A stretch of DNA of 64,000 nucleotides from Tetragonia tetragonoides (GCA_038025085.1 CM076154.1:19478501-19542500); one strand, 5' to 3'; counted from the first letter of the stretch, positions 37,284 to 48,688 are shown. Notes: generated from the sequence alone by a model not told the origin. Made by a program: numbers and translations.

Positions 37284-38293
37284 AAAAAAGGCTCACTTAA
37301 GAAAATAGGAAGTAAATGGAAAACTCCACAGAATAAAGATTTTATTTTAAAACAAACGTGGGAAGGGAATCTAGCACTATTCCTCAACATGGTGATCCTT
37401 GGGAACGATGCGATTTTATGTAAATAGCATATTCTAGTCAATGATCTTTCGACTTCATTAGAATAAAAATGTACTCTTGACTTGCATATGGGATAAAATT
37501 CCCTAATATAAGAAAAGAAGATATACTATTGACTTGCATATGGAATAAAGTAAGACACTTTTTTTTTTTGAAAGATCATTGACGGGATATATTATTGACA
37601 CGCAATCTAATTCATATGGAAAGGAACGTCTTCCTAGTATGGTCACTACTGTCATAGGAGTCATGCATGGATTCTACTTCCTAAAAAGAAAAGATCCTAG
37701 ACTCTATTGGTAAACTTGACAAAACACACAAGTAAACAAAAGAGAAACCTTCCCTAACCAGGACTCAATAAAAAATCCTATGGGGGGATCTAATCCTAAT
37801 ATTCTATGAAAACTAATCACATAGCAAGGAAACAATCAATAATAATATGGCAAGTAAATCAATTAGCACCTTGATATGGACTATGGGACTAATGCAATAT
37901 TTTGACACAATCTATGGTTGGATAAGGTAACCCACATCCGGATGCGTTTCGTCATCTATGGGATGCATAGTAAAACTAAACGTACCGTTTTACACATCTC
38001 GAATTGGAAACATGTAAATGCCATGTGGTGGAACAGGACTATGTGCTAAGGTAATTCGGACGGAGTGGGTCACCGGCCTAAGTCATAGACAATGTTCCAA
38101 TGGGTAATTCCTGTTTATGGTGTGGTGATGTCGACATCTTGCGATGATAACGCATGCATTATGAATGATATGAATACAAAGCAAAGAAAGTAAACACATG
38201 CGGTAATTGAACCAAATAGCTAAAATAAATTGTTGACATGGATAGGTGTTCGAATTACACCCTCTTGTTAATTATCCCTAGTGAAGTCGCCAC
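37284..38293 (-). other. Leader of element B with primer-binding site
   Basis: Non-coding leader between the 5' LTR and gag. Directly next to the LTR, the minus strand reads TGGCGACTTCACTAGGG (38276-38292), a PBS-like sequence of the Tat/Ogre kind (tRNA-Arg-type is my recollection). The remaining 1 kb has several similar GATCATTGAC segments and no ORF. Confidence 0.6.
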
Positions 38294-39103
38294 TGTAAGA
38301 ACCCTCGCCCTTCTGGCGCCTATCGATATATTTAGTTGGAATTAATGGTTCTTAAATAATACGTCAATAATGCAATTTAAATTAATTATGGGGAATAACG
38401 ATTTACAAACAAAGAAGCCGCCACCAGTTTTTGGGAAACAATTGGAAACCAACAAAAGTGCACCGGAATTGACTCATACCCAAAGGGGGCCAAATATTGA
38501 GTTCGGGGATGTAGGTACGAAATAAACAAAACGAATCTCATCTAAATCGCCCGAATAAACGGCCTCTACTAAGCCTATCCATGTCAAATATTTATTTATA
38601 CTATATGGTTCCATATAAGTCCAGTCGTCCAAGATCCTATATTAACTAGGCAGGTTAAAACCAAACAAATTGTCTGCCCAAAAGAAGCTCAGTGGCATGC
38701 CGCTGGGCCCAGCGGCTGCCCAGAGGGCCCCCGCTGTCACGCGTGTGCCGCTGGGCTGACAGCATCAGCGGCTGGGCCTGGAGGCGCGGGCGTGACTAGG
38801 GTTTTTTGACTTTTTGTGCTCAGTAAATTACGAAATTGCCCTTGGGCTGACCCAGGGGATCGGGATTGAGCGGTTTTGACTCAAATCTTCGAGACGCGAT
38901 ATCTCTTGATCCGGGAACCTGATTGAGGCAAGGTCAAAGGCGTTGGAAACCTTATAACAAGGGCTATCCAAAGACTGAGGTTTCAAGTAATTTGGTCTAG
39001 ATTTCTGAGCAATGTCCTTTTCTACTTACGTCCATGTTAATCCATTGCCATCATCATCGAACGTTGCGGTGCTAGAGGATGAGAACCAATTAGAGTGTCT
39101 ACA
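38294..39103 (-). repeat. 5' LTR of element B, 810 bp, internally deleted
   Basis: In element orientation it runs from TGTAGACACT to GGGTTCTTACA, matching A's LTR at both ends. About 690 bp present in A (the TATA box at 25591 and most downstream sequence to about 26205) are absent. The GC-rich module survives at 38690-38795 (GCCGCTGGGCCCAGCGGC). Without its TATA this LTR should not initiate transcription normally. Confidence 0.85.
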
Positions 39104-40636
39104 CCCTTTGCATATACAGTATACCACTCTGGCATGGCAACAAGGTACCCCAGTGAGATCCCATACGCTACAAGAACATGTCCACTTGTCTAAATTAGCT
39201 GCATGTGAGATACCCCTATGCAATACCTCAAAACCAGAACTTGTATCCTCCCCATTCCATTTGCATTCACAATTATGTTGCTCATCATAAGCCTCAATTA
39301 ATTTCACAGTTATCCTAGGAGATATTCCAGCAAGAAACTTGGGTACTAAAGCCTTTTTCTGTCTCATCTTATCCATAAGGGCTAGTCTAATGTCTTTTAA
39401 CATGGTTATAATAGACTTATACCTGGCAAGGAGGAAGTATGAATTGAATGTCTCCGCCATATTGTTGTCGACTGAGTCACACAAACAATGGTACTGCAGA
39501 AGCCTGATTTGCAAAAGGTAGTAGGATCCTGTGCCATGAAGTCATTGTATGCAGATTCTGACAACTCCTTCAACTTGGCAGTCTCAATGTCAAATTGGCC
39601 CTTTGAAGTTGATTTCACACATCTCCAGAACTATATTTCAAGTTATCTTCCCATGTGTTTCTTCCTCCAGTTAGTGAAGATGTGCCTAGAACACATCCTC
39701 TGCTTAATGTTAGGCAATATATTTTCAGCAACTGATATAAGACCATGCAATGCATAGAAACACACCACATAAATGAATAGTTAAAATAACATATGTGAAA
39801 AACTAATATAGCATAAGTAAACTTCACCTTTTGTTGATCAAACAATAGAGTCTATCCATCTCCAAACTCCATCTTCAAGTAAGAGCTAAAAAGCCTGAAA
39901 AACACTCCCAATGACTTTTTGTTTCAGATTCTACAACTGCCCATACAATGGGAGACATGTAATTGTTCCCGTCCCTTCTCATAACACATAGTAACTGCCC
40001 TCCACATGCGTGCTTCAAGAAGCAACCATCTACACCAATAATGGGTCTACAACTCTTCAAAAAGCGTTCCTTCAAAGCATTGAAGCACACATAGAATCTT
40101 TGAAAAGTTGAAGGTTGTCCTTCTTCTCCCTCAATTGTTTTCAAGATGTATTTTGTTCCTATATTAGAACTCACTAACTTATTCAAGTATGGTTTTAAGA
40201 TACCATATTGTCTCTTCATAAGATTTGTCACTGCATTAAGGGCTTTCTCTTTAGCTCTTTGACACATTATGATGTTCACGCAGATTTTGTACTTGGCTTT
40301 AATGTCCTCTTTCATTTCCCTAGGCTTCCACCTTGGATCCCAAAAACTTATCCATGTATTCATTCGCTAAACAGCTCTTAGTGATTAATCTGTTTTTAAA
40401 GGTACTGACACATCTATGTTCTGTCCTCATACTTTTAATGTGCCATCCCCTTTTATCCTCCAAGTCTGTACCAGAACTAAGCTCCTAAAGGAAACTTGAA
40501 CACCCAATTTGTATTTGCCATCTATGTTCTGTCCTCGCGGTGTCATGAACGCCGGTGAGTAGCTCCAACGAGTCACCATCGAGTTTGGAGCGATTCCCGG
40601 GATGGAATGTCGACAAAGATGCACTAGCTGACTCAT
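39104..40636 (-). pseudogene. MULE (MuDR-type) transposase remnant cut by element B
   Basis: On the minus strand, N-terminal fragments lie at 40636-40427. The MULE transposase core follows (40363-39875) with the motif PIIGVDGCFLKHACGG and NNYMSPIVWAVVE. After a probable intron, a helical segment with RMCSRHIFTNW appears near 39700. The SWIM zinc finger CSCSVWDLTGVPCCH lies near 39150. Frame breaks, including one near 39500 and stops near 40300 and 39870, show that it is dead. The LTR of element B begins in the middle of the codons just after the SWIM motif, so the C-terminus is gone. MULE transposases catalyse cut-and-paste transposition with 9-11 bp target duplications. Confidence 0.85.
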
Positions 40637-40704
40637 TTGAGGTTTTCCTTGTTTTGTATTAGAGGAGAGAAAGAGGGGGGGGGGGAATGGAGAGGGGGTG
40701 AGAA

Positions 40705-40760
40705 AATTTATCTCAAGTGGTTTGGTAAGGCAAGGTCATGGGTTCGAATCCCCATTCCCC
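40705..40760 (+). repeat. tRNA-like internal promoter, possible SINE head
   Basis: A-box-like TATCTCAAGTGG is followed about 30 nt later by GGTTCGAATCC (a perfect B-box, about 40741-40751), the spacing expected of a pol III internal promoter. It does not fold into a complete tRNA. A run of G upstream (40677-40700) and CCCCATTCCCCCCC downstream are also odd. No tail or target duplication was found. Confidence 0.35.
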
Positions 40761-42003
40761 CCCATGCCTTGTGTCTACTGGCTTCTAGGAACTATACTAG
40801 CCCCTTGTTGGTGCTACGTTGACGGAGCCAGTGCTTGCCCTAGTTGTTCAGCTAGTCTGATATGTTCGCTATTGAACACGAGAGTCCGAACATGATGTAG
40901 CAGGGGGTGTCTCAGTCGCCATTCACTTGCACCCTCTTTTTAACAATCAAAAAACTACAACCTTTTTGAAAAAATTTAATTAATATTTTAGTAAGGTCTA
41001 GCTAGCCTTTGTGGCCCAAAATTTTATTGAAAATATTCACACCCACATTTCATTTATAGACAAAGGTGGAAGCAAATTACTTCCCTTTTGTTGATGTGGG
41101 ACACAAGAATGCATCACCGTTAACTATTGCTGGGATCTTTCCATTCCAAACAAAGTTGCACCTTTTTCTTACTTCAATTCCACCAATTCTCTCTCTCTCT
41201 CTCTCCTACTTTCATATAAATTCTCTCTCCTATGTTTTGATATTTAATTGGTGACTGACCTCCACAAGAGCTGGGTTGTTGAGAATGATCTTCTCCTTAA
41301 TGACACTCAACTCCATAGTTGCTGGTGCGTGGTGTTGGTTTGCTCATATTTCTTTTTCTTTTCTTTTTCCAGAGAAAAGAGTTAAAGGGGGCGGTGTGTT
41401 GTGTTTTTTGTGAGCAATTGTTTGTTATTTGACTGACGAATATTGCCGGTGACTTGGCTTCTAACCTCTCTCCTTCTCATCACTTTATATCTCTTCTCTG
41501 ATATCGTTACAACTGAGTCGGTGGATCGTGCGAATCGGAGAATTGTGTAATTATTACAATATTCTTTTATTTTTTAAGAGTACGTTAAAATTTTAATAAA
41601 ATTGGCGTAAGTATGAAGAGTTACCATAGACCCCTTGCACTTCTTTTAATTCTTTCATCATTTTGTTGCAATATTTCCAAATTGCCACAGAATTATACAT
41701 AATTTGTGGCACTTTTGTTTCACCACAGACATATACATGTAGATCCATTTCTTGTGGTAAAATAATTTTCACCTCTAGAAGTTATGCTATTAAATGTACT
41801 TTTTCTTGTAGTGTAACCAAACCATCTATTAACAAAAGCAACAAATGCGTAAACATAAACCTAATGTCACAATTAACAAATAACAATATCGGTAATTGGT
41901 AAAAAAAAGTTTCAAGTTTAATATTGAAAGGACGTTAAGGCTAAGTGCAAGCACAAGATAAATTATTCATCCGGTTAGGTGTCCAAGCACGCGTGTCTTG
42001 ACT
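40761..42003. other. Intergenic DNA; a TTCTTGTAGTG end suggests a CACTA relic
   Basis: No gene is seen. A short (CT)n run lies at about 41190-41205. TTTTTCTTGTAGTG at 41800-41813 is the inverse of a CACTACAAGAAAA terminus, typical of CACTA transposons, but the opposite end is not visible. Confidence 0.3.
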
Positions 42004-42165
42004 TAAAGGTATATCTACGACACTGGTTCAAAACCGACCGCTGTCGTATGTCGGTCAAAGTAGACTCTTGACTTAGTTCTGACATACAACAGCGGTCGTT
42101 GACCAACCGCTGTCGTATGTGCCTTATGACAGCGGTTTTTGACCGACCGCTGTCGTATTTTTGTT
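42004..42165. repeat. Cluster of inverted ACCGCTGTCGTA repeats, CACTA-like subterminal region
   Basis: Four copies of a core such as GACCGCTGTCGTATG (42037, 42105 and 42147 regions) or its complement GACAGCGGT/CAACAGCGGT occur within 160 bp in both orientations. Short subterminal repeats in both orientations are usual in plant CACTA elements. No intact TIR pair was found. Confidence 0.4.
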
Positions 42166-42362
42166 ATTATTTTTTTCTGCTCTACGTGGCTATTGAATGT
42201 TCAATTGGAAGCACGTTAACTTTATCTTTGCACCAAACCTATAATATCAAGATAAAGTGTCGTAAACGCAATAAAAGACACCATTACTAAAAAAAAAAAG
42301 GTATTTCATAATAATAAAACTAATCCCAAATACAAATTAAGTTGTAAGAGCCCCTAAACAAA

Positions 42363-42401
<39 letters not shown>

Positions 42402-43536
42402 AGATGTAACAGTACATCGATCCACCACAAAATTTTAACTATTAGCTTAACTCATAACATAGAATGCCCCAACGCTCATAACTTCATCGATCTGAGATTG
42501 TGAACAACTAGGATATTTGGAATCTTCTCAAAATATTTCAAAAAATGATGATTCGAAACTGAAAGATGTTAGCAAGTACCCAAATTACACAGAATATACG
42601 AGAAGGCTAAAAAGATTTCTCAAAAGAGAAGAAAAAAGAATAGAATGTAAGGTATACAAATGCAAAATCATATGTAACAAACCTGAGCAATCTGGTTCAC
42701 CTCAACGATTAAAGTTTTTGCTTTGTGTACGGCTGTATAGATACTGCGAACATAGATTTAAGAATGTCTTCAGCAATATTGGACTTAACAACTAGTTCAA
42801 GAAAATCAGCGGATAACATGATATCCATTTAACAAAAGAAATGAAGAACTTAAATCAGGCAAAACGTAACCCCTTACATACACAACAGCCTTTTGTCTCC
42901 AAGAACATATTCTGAGTGCTAATGGCAGCAGATGGTCACAAAGTGGGTTAGTTACTGGGTTGCCCGCAATGGCCATCAAAAGTGCTAATGAAAACATGAA
43001 ATCAAGAAAAAAGGAAGCATGAACTGGTGCCTAGTGTTATCAGCTATGAAAATCTCACTATAGTAGTCAGAAAATTATATATATGCATACATGTCCAATG
43101 TGATCAAGCAAAAGACACTAGGTGCAAATCGCTCGTTTTAAATGAATAATACCAGACTTCAGCACACTAATTTTATGATCCATCCTAACACATCTGCAAG
43201 TCTTACAGTGGGGAACCTCCAATTAGGCCCTATAGAGCTTCAACTTGAGCCTAAAAGGGGAATGCCCTGTTACTTGGTTAGAGGGCTAGAACTCATTTAA
43301 ATCAGCCATTACTATCACCTTCTCCCCATGTAAGACTTGTGATGTAACGGCCAGTTCCTCATCTTTCTTCAATTACGTGAATAACTCTTCATTCCAAAAC
43401 CAAAATCACCAACCAAAACTACTAATCTGACAATATAAGACTTCACAGTGGCTTCAGTCAAAGTGAAAACCTGGACAGTGGCCATAACATAGCAACAAGA
43501 ACATAGAAACAAGAACATAGCAAATATGGTAATTAC
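42166..43536. other. Non-coding stretch with a 36-bp poly-A tract
   Basis: An uninterrupted A36 lies at 42364-42399. An ORF at 42517-42795 shows no recognisable motif. The minus strand at 42890-42990 might be a further eroded exon of the adjacent DEG7 pseudogene, but the similarity is too weak to claim. Confidence 0.35.
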
Positions 43537-44057
43537 CTTGCAACATAAACACCATGGCCTTCTTCAGGAAGAAACCCAAGTGCTCGTACTGCTGGGTGAG
43601 GATCCTGAACTATGCTTCCACGCCAGTTTATAACACGTAATGTACCAATACGGCAATACCATCCCTAACATCAGTTCATACAGTTACTTCCAATTCATGC
43701 GCCTGCACAGTTCTTCAGATTCGGAAACTAGACCAGTAATCTTCTTACTGACATTACTAACAACGGTCCAATGAAGGCAATTTGATACACCCACACTGCA
43801 TACTTAAGTAACTTAGAAAGCTCCTACTTAAATCAACCAACCTGCCGAAAGATAGTCATCTGAAGTGTCCCATCACTTTTATCATCCTTGTCTAAATTTT
43901 GGCAACCAATTTTTACATCACGAAAGCACGTTACAGGTTCTTTATATACTGCCAAAATCATGTCACCTTGTTCCAAAATATTTTCAGCTATTGATCCTGC
44001 CAAACAACCTTTCACACATAAGACTTGACGTCTCAAAGGATCTTTCTGAGCAAGAGC
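43537..44057 (-). pseudogene. DEG7: DEG7-type serine protease fragment (PDZ region), non-processed pseudogene
   Basis: Exon a is 44057-43842 (72 codons, phase 0), with the PDZ-type sequence RRQVLCVKGCLAGS, then LEQGDMILAVYKEPVTCF and TIFRQ. Exon b is 43702-43537 and contains DVRDG, then RVINWRGSIVQDPHP and ALGFLPEEGHGVYVAR. Both match my memory of plant Deg7 proteases (Arabidopsis At3g03380 type), which are large nuclear-type DegP/HtrA relatives. Exon b has an in-frame TGA (Gly in the family) before DVRDG and a frameshift after it. Intron positions with AG and GT signals remain, so this is a duplicated genomic fragment and not a retrocopy. No protease catalytic triad is present in the window. 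Confidence 0.72.
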
Positions 44058-45573
44058 CTAAAAGAAGCATTTCAAAAAAGTAAATAAGTTCATGTTCCAA
44101 CTTCATAGACCAACAACTTCTGAAAGGGAAAAGAAAATCTTTTCGTTTTTTTTACAAGGAGGGGAATTTTCAGTTACGACGTTTTACCTCAGATTCGCAA
44201 AATTATAACCCAGAATTTAGAAGAGTGGTGGAAGAACTGAAAATGAATACCTTTGTTGTAAGTCTAAAGTTGTAAGTGTCTAAAGAGATATTGTGAGATA
44301 AGAAATCACAATGGCCATATAAAATTCCAGCAAACATGTACACCCCCGAATTCGCAACGATTTTCAGGGAACTATCGACGTCGCTGTCCAAGACTCGACA
44401 CAACTGAACCTTCCCGAACCCGAGGGCGCTACTGCAACATTTATCGCTAAGGAGTAGATGCTAAGCAAAAAGAAAGGCTAGGCATCAAAAGGAGCTTCTA
44501 AGGAACTAATCAATCTAAAAAACAGTTAATATCAGAGTTGTCTATATAGTGAGCTAAAACCATTAAACCAAATTTATTACAACATGCCTTAAAAGGCTAA
44601 AACAAATAAAATCTCAACGATCTAAACTGAATAGAAATAGTTCTAAGAATCGACATCAAATCTAACCCTCCAAGTTGTACGTCCTCAATCAACTAAACCT
44701 GCACTTTGGTTTCCGTGACGGAAACAAAAATACAGAAAAAAAGAAAAGAAACAAAAATCAGATAAACTGAATAAACGTCATCCGTACCCAGTAAAAACAT
44801 TTCGCAAACCTTACCTGAGGTTTTAGAAGAATCATTGAAATTCATTTGCATACGCACATAAGCATATAATCAAGCATACGCATAACGACATTCTTTTACA
44901 TACAATTCTTGTATAGTGATCATACAAAATACGACATAGACAATCCGCCTTGATTAGAAAGATTGTAAGAGAGCGAATAAAACATCAATTACCCATACTG
45001 TTTATCGAAGATACAATCACGCCATGGACTTAATGACTCTAGTGTGCACACTACCTCTAGTGCAATTACACGAGCCTAGAGGACTTAATAAATGGGAAAT
45101 GATTCATCCCAGACACACTGTGAGGTGTCCATAAGTAACTTGGAAATCACTCATCCCTTGAACTACACCATTAGGTGCAATCCCGATTGCTCGACTACTC
45201 CTAGGGATCCATTAGGAGTCTTACTCTCATTTAATTCAATTCACATAATTTGCATTGGTTGACATAAGTGGTACCACGAGACCACGACTTACTAATTCAT
45301 TTCATGCTCTAGACAATGACTAGTAAATAACGACGATAATGATAATTCAATACGATGAGAATTAAACATGCTTTAATTCAATAACGACGATAATTCAATA
45401 ATGATGACAAGTAATGTCTAGCACAATTTTGGCAACACTTCAGTAGGGTAATATGATATCCAAAAATTCACAAATCATCCAAGACACTCAATCAATCATA
45501 TATAGGTGCTCATTAGCACTCAATAATACCCATACCAATTAGCACTTATTTAATAGCATAATAATACTAATAA
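44058..45573. other. No recognised gene; left part of a larger AT-rich repeat
   Basis: A minus-strand ORF at 44403-44203 has no recognised motif. From about 44900, AT-rich sequence with AACGACGATAAT-type motifs is seen; related phrases recur at 46640-46800, suggesting that the Helitron-like units at 45574-46645 interrupted one older repeat. Confidence 0.35.
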
Positions 45574-45920
45574 CTAGATTTCGTGCCCGTGCGAAGCACG
45601 GGTTCTTGTTTGTCCTACATACTTCGTTATTAGAAGAAATATAATAATTTTTTAATCACATCATTATGTAAAAGTTGAATAATAGGAGTAGCAAAGAACA
45701 ATAATAATATTTTTACCAACAAAAAAAAAAATTAACAAAGAAATTACATTTTTAGTAAATGTATAAATAATTTTTGTTTTGCATAATAAATATAACACTT
45801 ATGTTACTTATTTCTTGTTAAAATAAAATTATTTTTTTAAATTTTTTTTTAATCACCCATGTATTTATGGCTATTTATTACCTATTCAATGCTTGGTGAG
45901 AACTCAATTTTACATATATA
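45574..45920 (-). mobile_element. Helitron-like terminal unit, copy 1
   Basis: On the minus strand the unit ends in a perfect hairpin CCCGTGC-TTC-GCACGGG, 8 nt of spacer, CTAG, then T. This is the arrangement of a Helitron 3' end inserted at an A/T dinucleotide. The rest is AT-rich and non-coding; the opposite end reads AACTCAATTTTACATATATA. No 5' TC end is evident. Confidence 0.45.
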
Positions 45921-46255
45921 CTAGATTTTGTGCCCGTGCAATGCACGAGTTCTTGTTTATCATCCTCCGTTATTAGAATCAATATAATATTTTTTTAAAT
46001 ATATCGATATATAAAGTTGAATAATAGGAGTAACAATGAACAATAATAATTTTTTTATCAACCAAAAAAAACACAGTTAACAAAGAAATTTCATTTTTAG
46101 TGAATATATAATATTTTTATAAGATAATAAATACAATACTTATGTTAATTATTTTTATTAAAATAAAATTAAAATATTTTTAATTTCTCTTTAATCACCC
46201 ATACATTTATTACTATTTATTACCTATTGAATGTCATTTTTGTGAGAACTCAATT

Positions 46256-46311
<56 letters not shown>

Positions 46312-46312
46312 A
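45921..46312 (-). mobile_element. Helitron-like terminal unit, copy 2
   Basis: The second unit in the same orientation starts at CTAGATTTTG (45921). The hairpin arms CCCGTGC/GCACGAG have one mismatch. Internal landmarks (TTGAATAATAGGAGTA, AAGAAATTTCATTTTTAG) match copy 1. An (AT)n tract at 46257-46309 separates it from copy 3. Confidence 0.45.
46257..46309. repeat. (AT)n microsatellite
   Basis: About 52 bp of uninterrupted AT dinucleotides between Helitron-like copies 2 and 3. Confidence 0.95.
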
Positions 46313-46645
46313 CTAGAATTTGTGCCCGTGCGATGCACGGGTTCTTATTTATCATGCATACTCTGTTATTAGAACAAATATAATAAAATTTTTAATCATA
46401 TCAATAAGTAAAGTTGAATAATAGTAGTAAAGAACAATAATAATATTTTTATTAACAAAGAAATTACATTTTTGGTGAATGTATAATATATTTTTTTTGG
46501 ATAATAAATATAATACTTATGTTACTTATTTTTTATTAAAATAAAACAAAATTATTTTAAATTTGTTTTCAATCGCTCATGCATTTATGGCTATTTATTA
46601 CCTATTCAATGCTTAGTGAGAACTCAATTTTACATATATATATAT
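46313..46645 (-). mobile_element. Helitron-like terminal unit, copy 3
   Basis: The third head-to-tail unit has CTAG at 46313-46316 and an exact CCCGTGC-GAT-GCACGGG hairpin, with the same internal order as copies 1 and 2. It ends in ACTCAATTTTACATATATATA. Confidence 0.45.
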
Positions 46646-47298
46646 TGATTCACCATTCAATAATTGTCCAATAATCATCATATGGGCTAACTAATTCCCA
46701 AAACAGGATGACATCAACATGCTAATTATAAATCATATTTACAGTAGTGAATCATACTTAATAACTTCATAATGACGACGATATAATTTAATCATGCTTT
46801 GCATATTAAATTCACAACAAATTCCCAATTAGCACATAACACATCAAAATAGTTTTGACGGGGCTTGGAAGAAGGTAGGCATGAGCGCTTACCCCCAATA
46901 CGCTTGCTCGTTAGGTCCTAATTAAAAAAAATGACCGAATCAGTATTAATTTAATACGAAAATACAAACAGTAACTCAATATTGATCTGATATTTTTATT
47001 AAATGTTTTGATTTATTTCAACCAATCTAAGCTTTTGAAAACCCGAATTCCGATTCTGAATGAGTGCAGAAAAATAAAAACATTAAATTGAAATACTGAA
47101 AATCGAATTAATAAGTACGAAAAATATAAAAACGAAACCCTAACTTTAAAACTAGATCTAGGTCACGGGTACCCATGCATGGGACTCATAACCTGACCCA
47201 TCACCACCACCACCACCACCACCCACTGGCCACCATGGCCGGTGGTGGTGGTCGCAGGAGCTCCGGCGACGAGAGGAGAGAGAAAATCGCGAAGGAGA

Positions 47299-47380
<82 letters not shown>

Positions 47381-48019
47381 GGGCCACATCGCGGCCTTGG
47401 GCCATCACCGGCGACCACCCAGGCACGGCCTGGTGGTGCCATGGTGGCTCGCGGCGGCCGGAACAGGGGAGAGGGAGCAGCAGCGCGAAGAGAAAGAAAG
47501 AAGGAGAAAAAGAAAGAGAAAGAGAGAGGGAGGAGAGAGAGTTACCTCCGGTGAGGGGTTCTCCGACAAGAGTGGCCGGTGGTGGAGAGAGAGAGGAGAG
47601 AGAGAGCCGGAGAGGGTTTGAGAGAGAGAGGTTTCGGTGAGAGAGAGAGAGCTTGAGGGTTTGGTTCAGTTTGCAAAACTGATCAACTGTCTCACCTTTT
47701 TCTTTATATAGGCCCTCAGTCAACCAAAGTCAAAGACTACTAGGTTTAGAAATTTATTTAATAATTTTCTGATTTAAAAAGCTAATTAAAACTAATTAAA
47801 ACTATATGAATAATTCTTATTCGTATATAAAACATTTTAATTAAACTCCTCAAAATTAATAAATGCAATTTATGAAAGTCACATAATAATAACTAATATT
47901 ATTATGGCTTTAATTGGATAAATCGAAACTTTAAATGAATATACGATTTAATTTTCGAAACTATTTATAAATCATTTATACATCAATATAATAATTATGG
48001 AATATTGGGGTATCACAAC
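46646..48019 (-). repeat. LTR-like non-coding repeat with internal TATA box
   Basis: On the minus strand it begins TGTGATACCCCAATATTCC (48019), like the TGTAACACCCC starts of many plant Ty3 LTRs. CCTATATAAAG follows at about 47703-47712 with a leader-like GTGAGACAGTTGATCAG. The (GA)n tract lies within it. No coding region belongs to it, so it may be a solo LTR or part of a larger non-autonomous element extending left of the Helitron units. Confidence 0.35.
47303..47375 (+). repeat. (GA)n microsatellite, 73 bp
   Basis: Perfect GA dinucleotide run inside a 450-bp purine-rich stretch; a CAC-rich run (47202-47223) precedes it. Confidence 0.97.
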
Positions 48020-48688
48020 ATAACACCCCAATCATCTAAATTAAATAAGTAGACTTGCAAATAATCAAATGGGTGGTATAAAAACTACCATAAGCAAGGC
48101 TACGTTTTTGTTTACCAATAATGATATTCACCATACTCGTACTTATTTTAGTTATAACAATTGTAAGATCACATATACACACACTCTAGCCCTAAGTATA
48201 GTAATGAAGGTTATCTCAATGATCTACATACTTATGTCATCCGAATCCTTCAACCCGATTCACAACTCATAAAGACAGAACTGAAATGAAACAAATTCAA
48301 ATTAGAATTTATAGTTTTGAAACCCCAAAATAGAACATTTAAATCAAATTAATATCAAAACCAATTTGGGTTTAAGGCCTTAGTACAAACCAGCAAAAGA
48401 AGTGAAGATGGTGATAATATAACTGATGGTGGCCTTGACGGAAGGCGAGGATCGAGATGACCAGCCATGGTCGCATGATGATGGCGGCAAGAGAAACTCG
48501 ACCAAAAGGAGAGTGAAAGAAAATAGTGGGTTAACAAAATAAACTTAAAACCCATAAAAACGAAATTGAAATTGGGATTAAGAGATTACCCAATTGACTA
48601 AACACAAGGGAGCATAAGAACGATGGTGGTGGGAGCTTTCGGTCACCGGAATTCATGGTGGAAAAATCTCTCATGGTTTTGCACAAAC

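Larger units (their letters stand above)
26594..39103 (-). mobile_element. Tat-lineage Ty3/gypsy element B, minus strand, 3'-truncated, with antisense extra genes
   Basis: Reading the minus strand: 5' LTR (39103-38294), a PBS-like site, leader, gag, protease, RT, RNase H, integrase, then the DUF7745-like gene and part of the PMD gene in antisense. The element stops inside the PMD gene at 26594, exactly where A's LTR ends. Exon lengths and splice positions of the extra genes equal those in A, so both are copies of one family. The reading frames are broken by several stops and frameshifts. Confidence 0.88.

Noticed and set aside
14813..39103. A and B as two ends of one giant palindromic element
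   Set aside because: A has its own PPT and 3' LTR and B its own 5' LTR and PBS in opposite orientation, so they are two insertions of one family.
40741..40751. tRNA gene
   Set aside because: The B box is perfect but no acceptor stem or anticodon arm can be folded around it.
42806..42997. Additional DEG7 exon
   Set aside because: Only a few scattered residues fit the expected sequence; not enough to claim.
47158..47723. Long overlapping ORFs on both strands around the GA tract (up to 186 codons)
   Set aside because: Dinucleotide repeats have no stop codons in any frame; the products are RE/ER or LS/SL runs with no domain.
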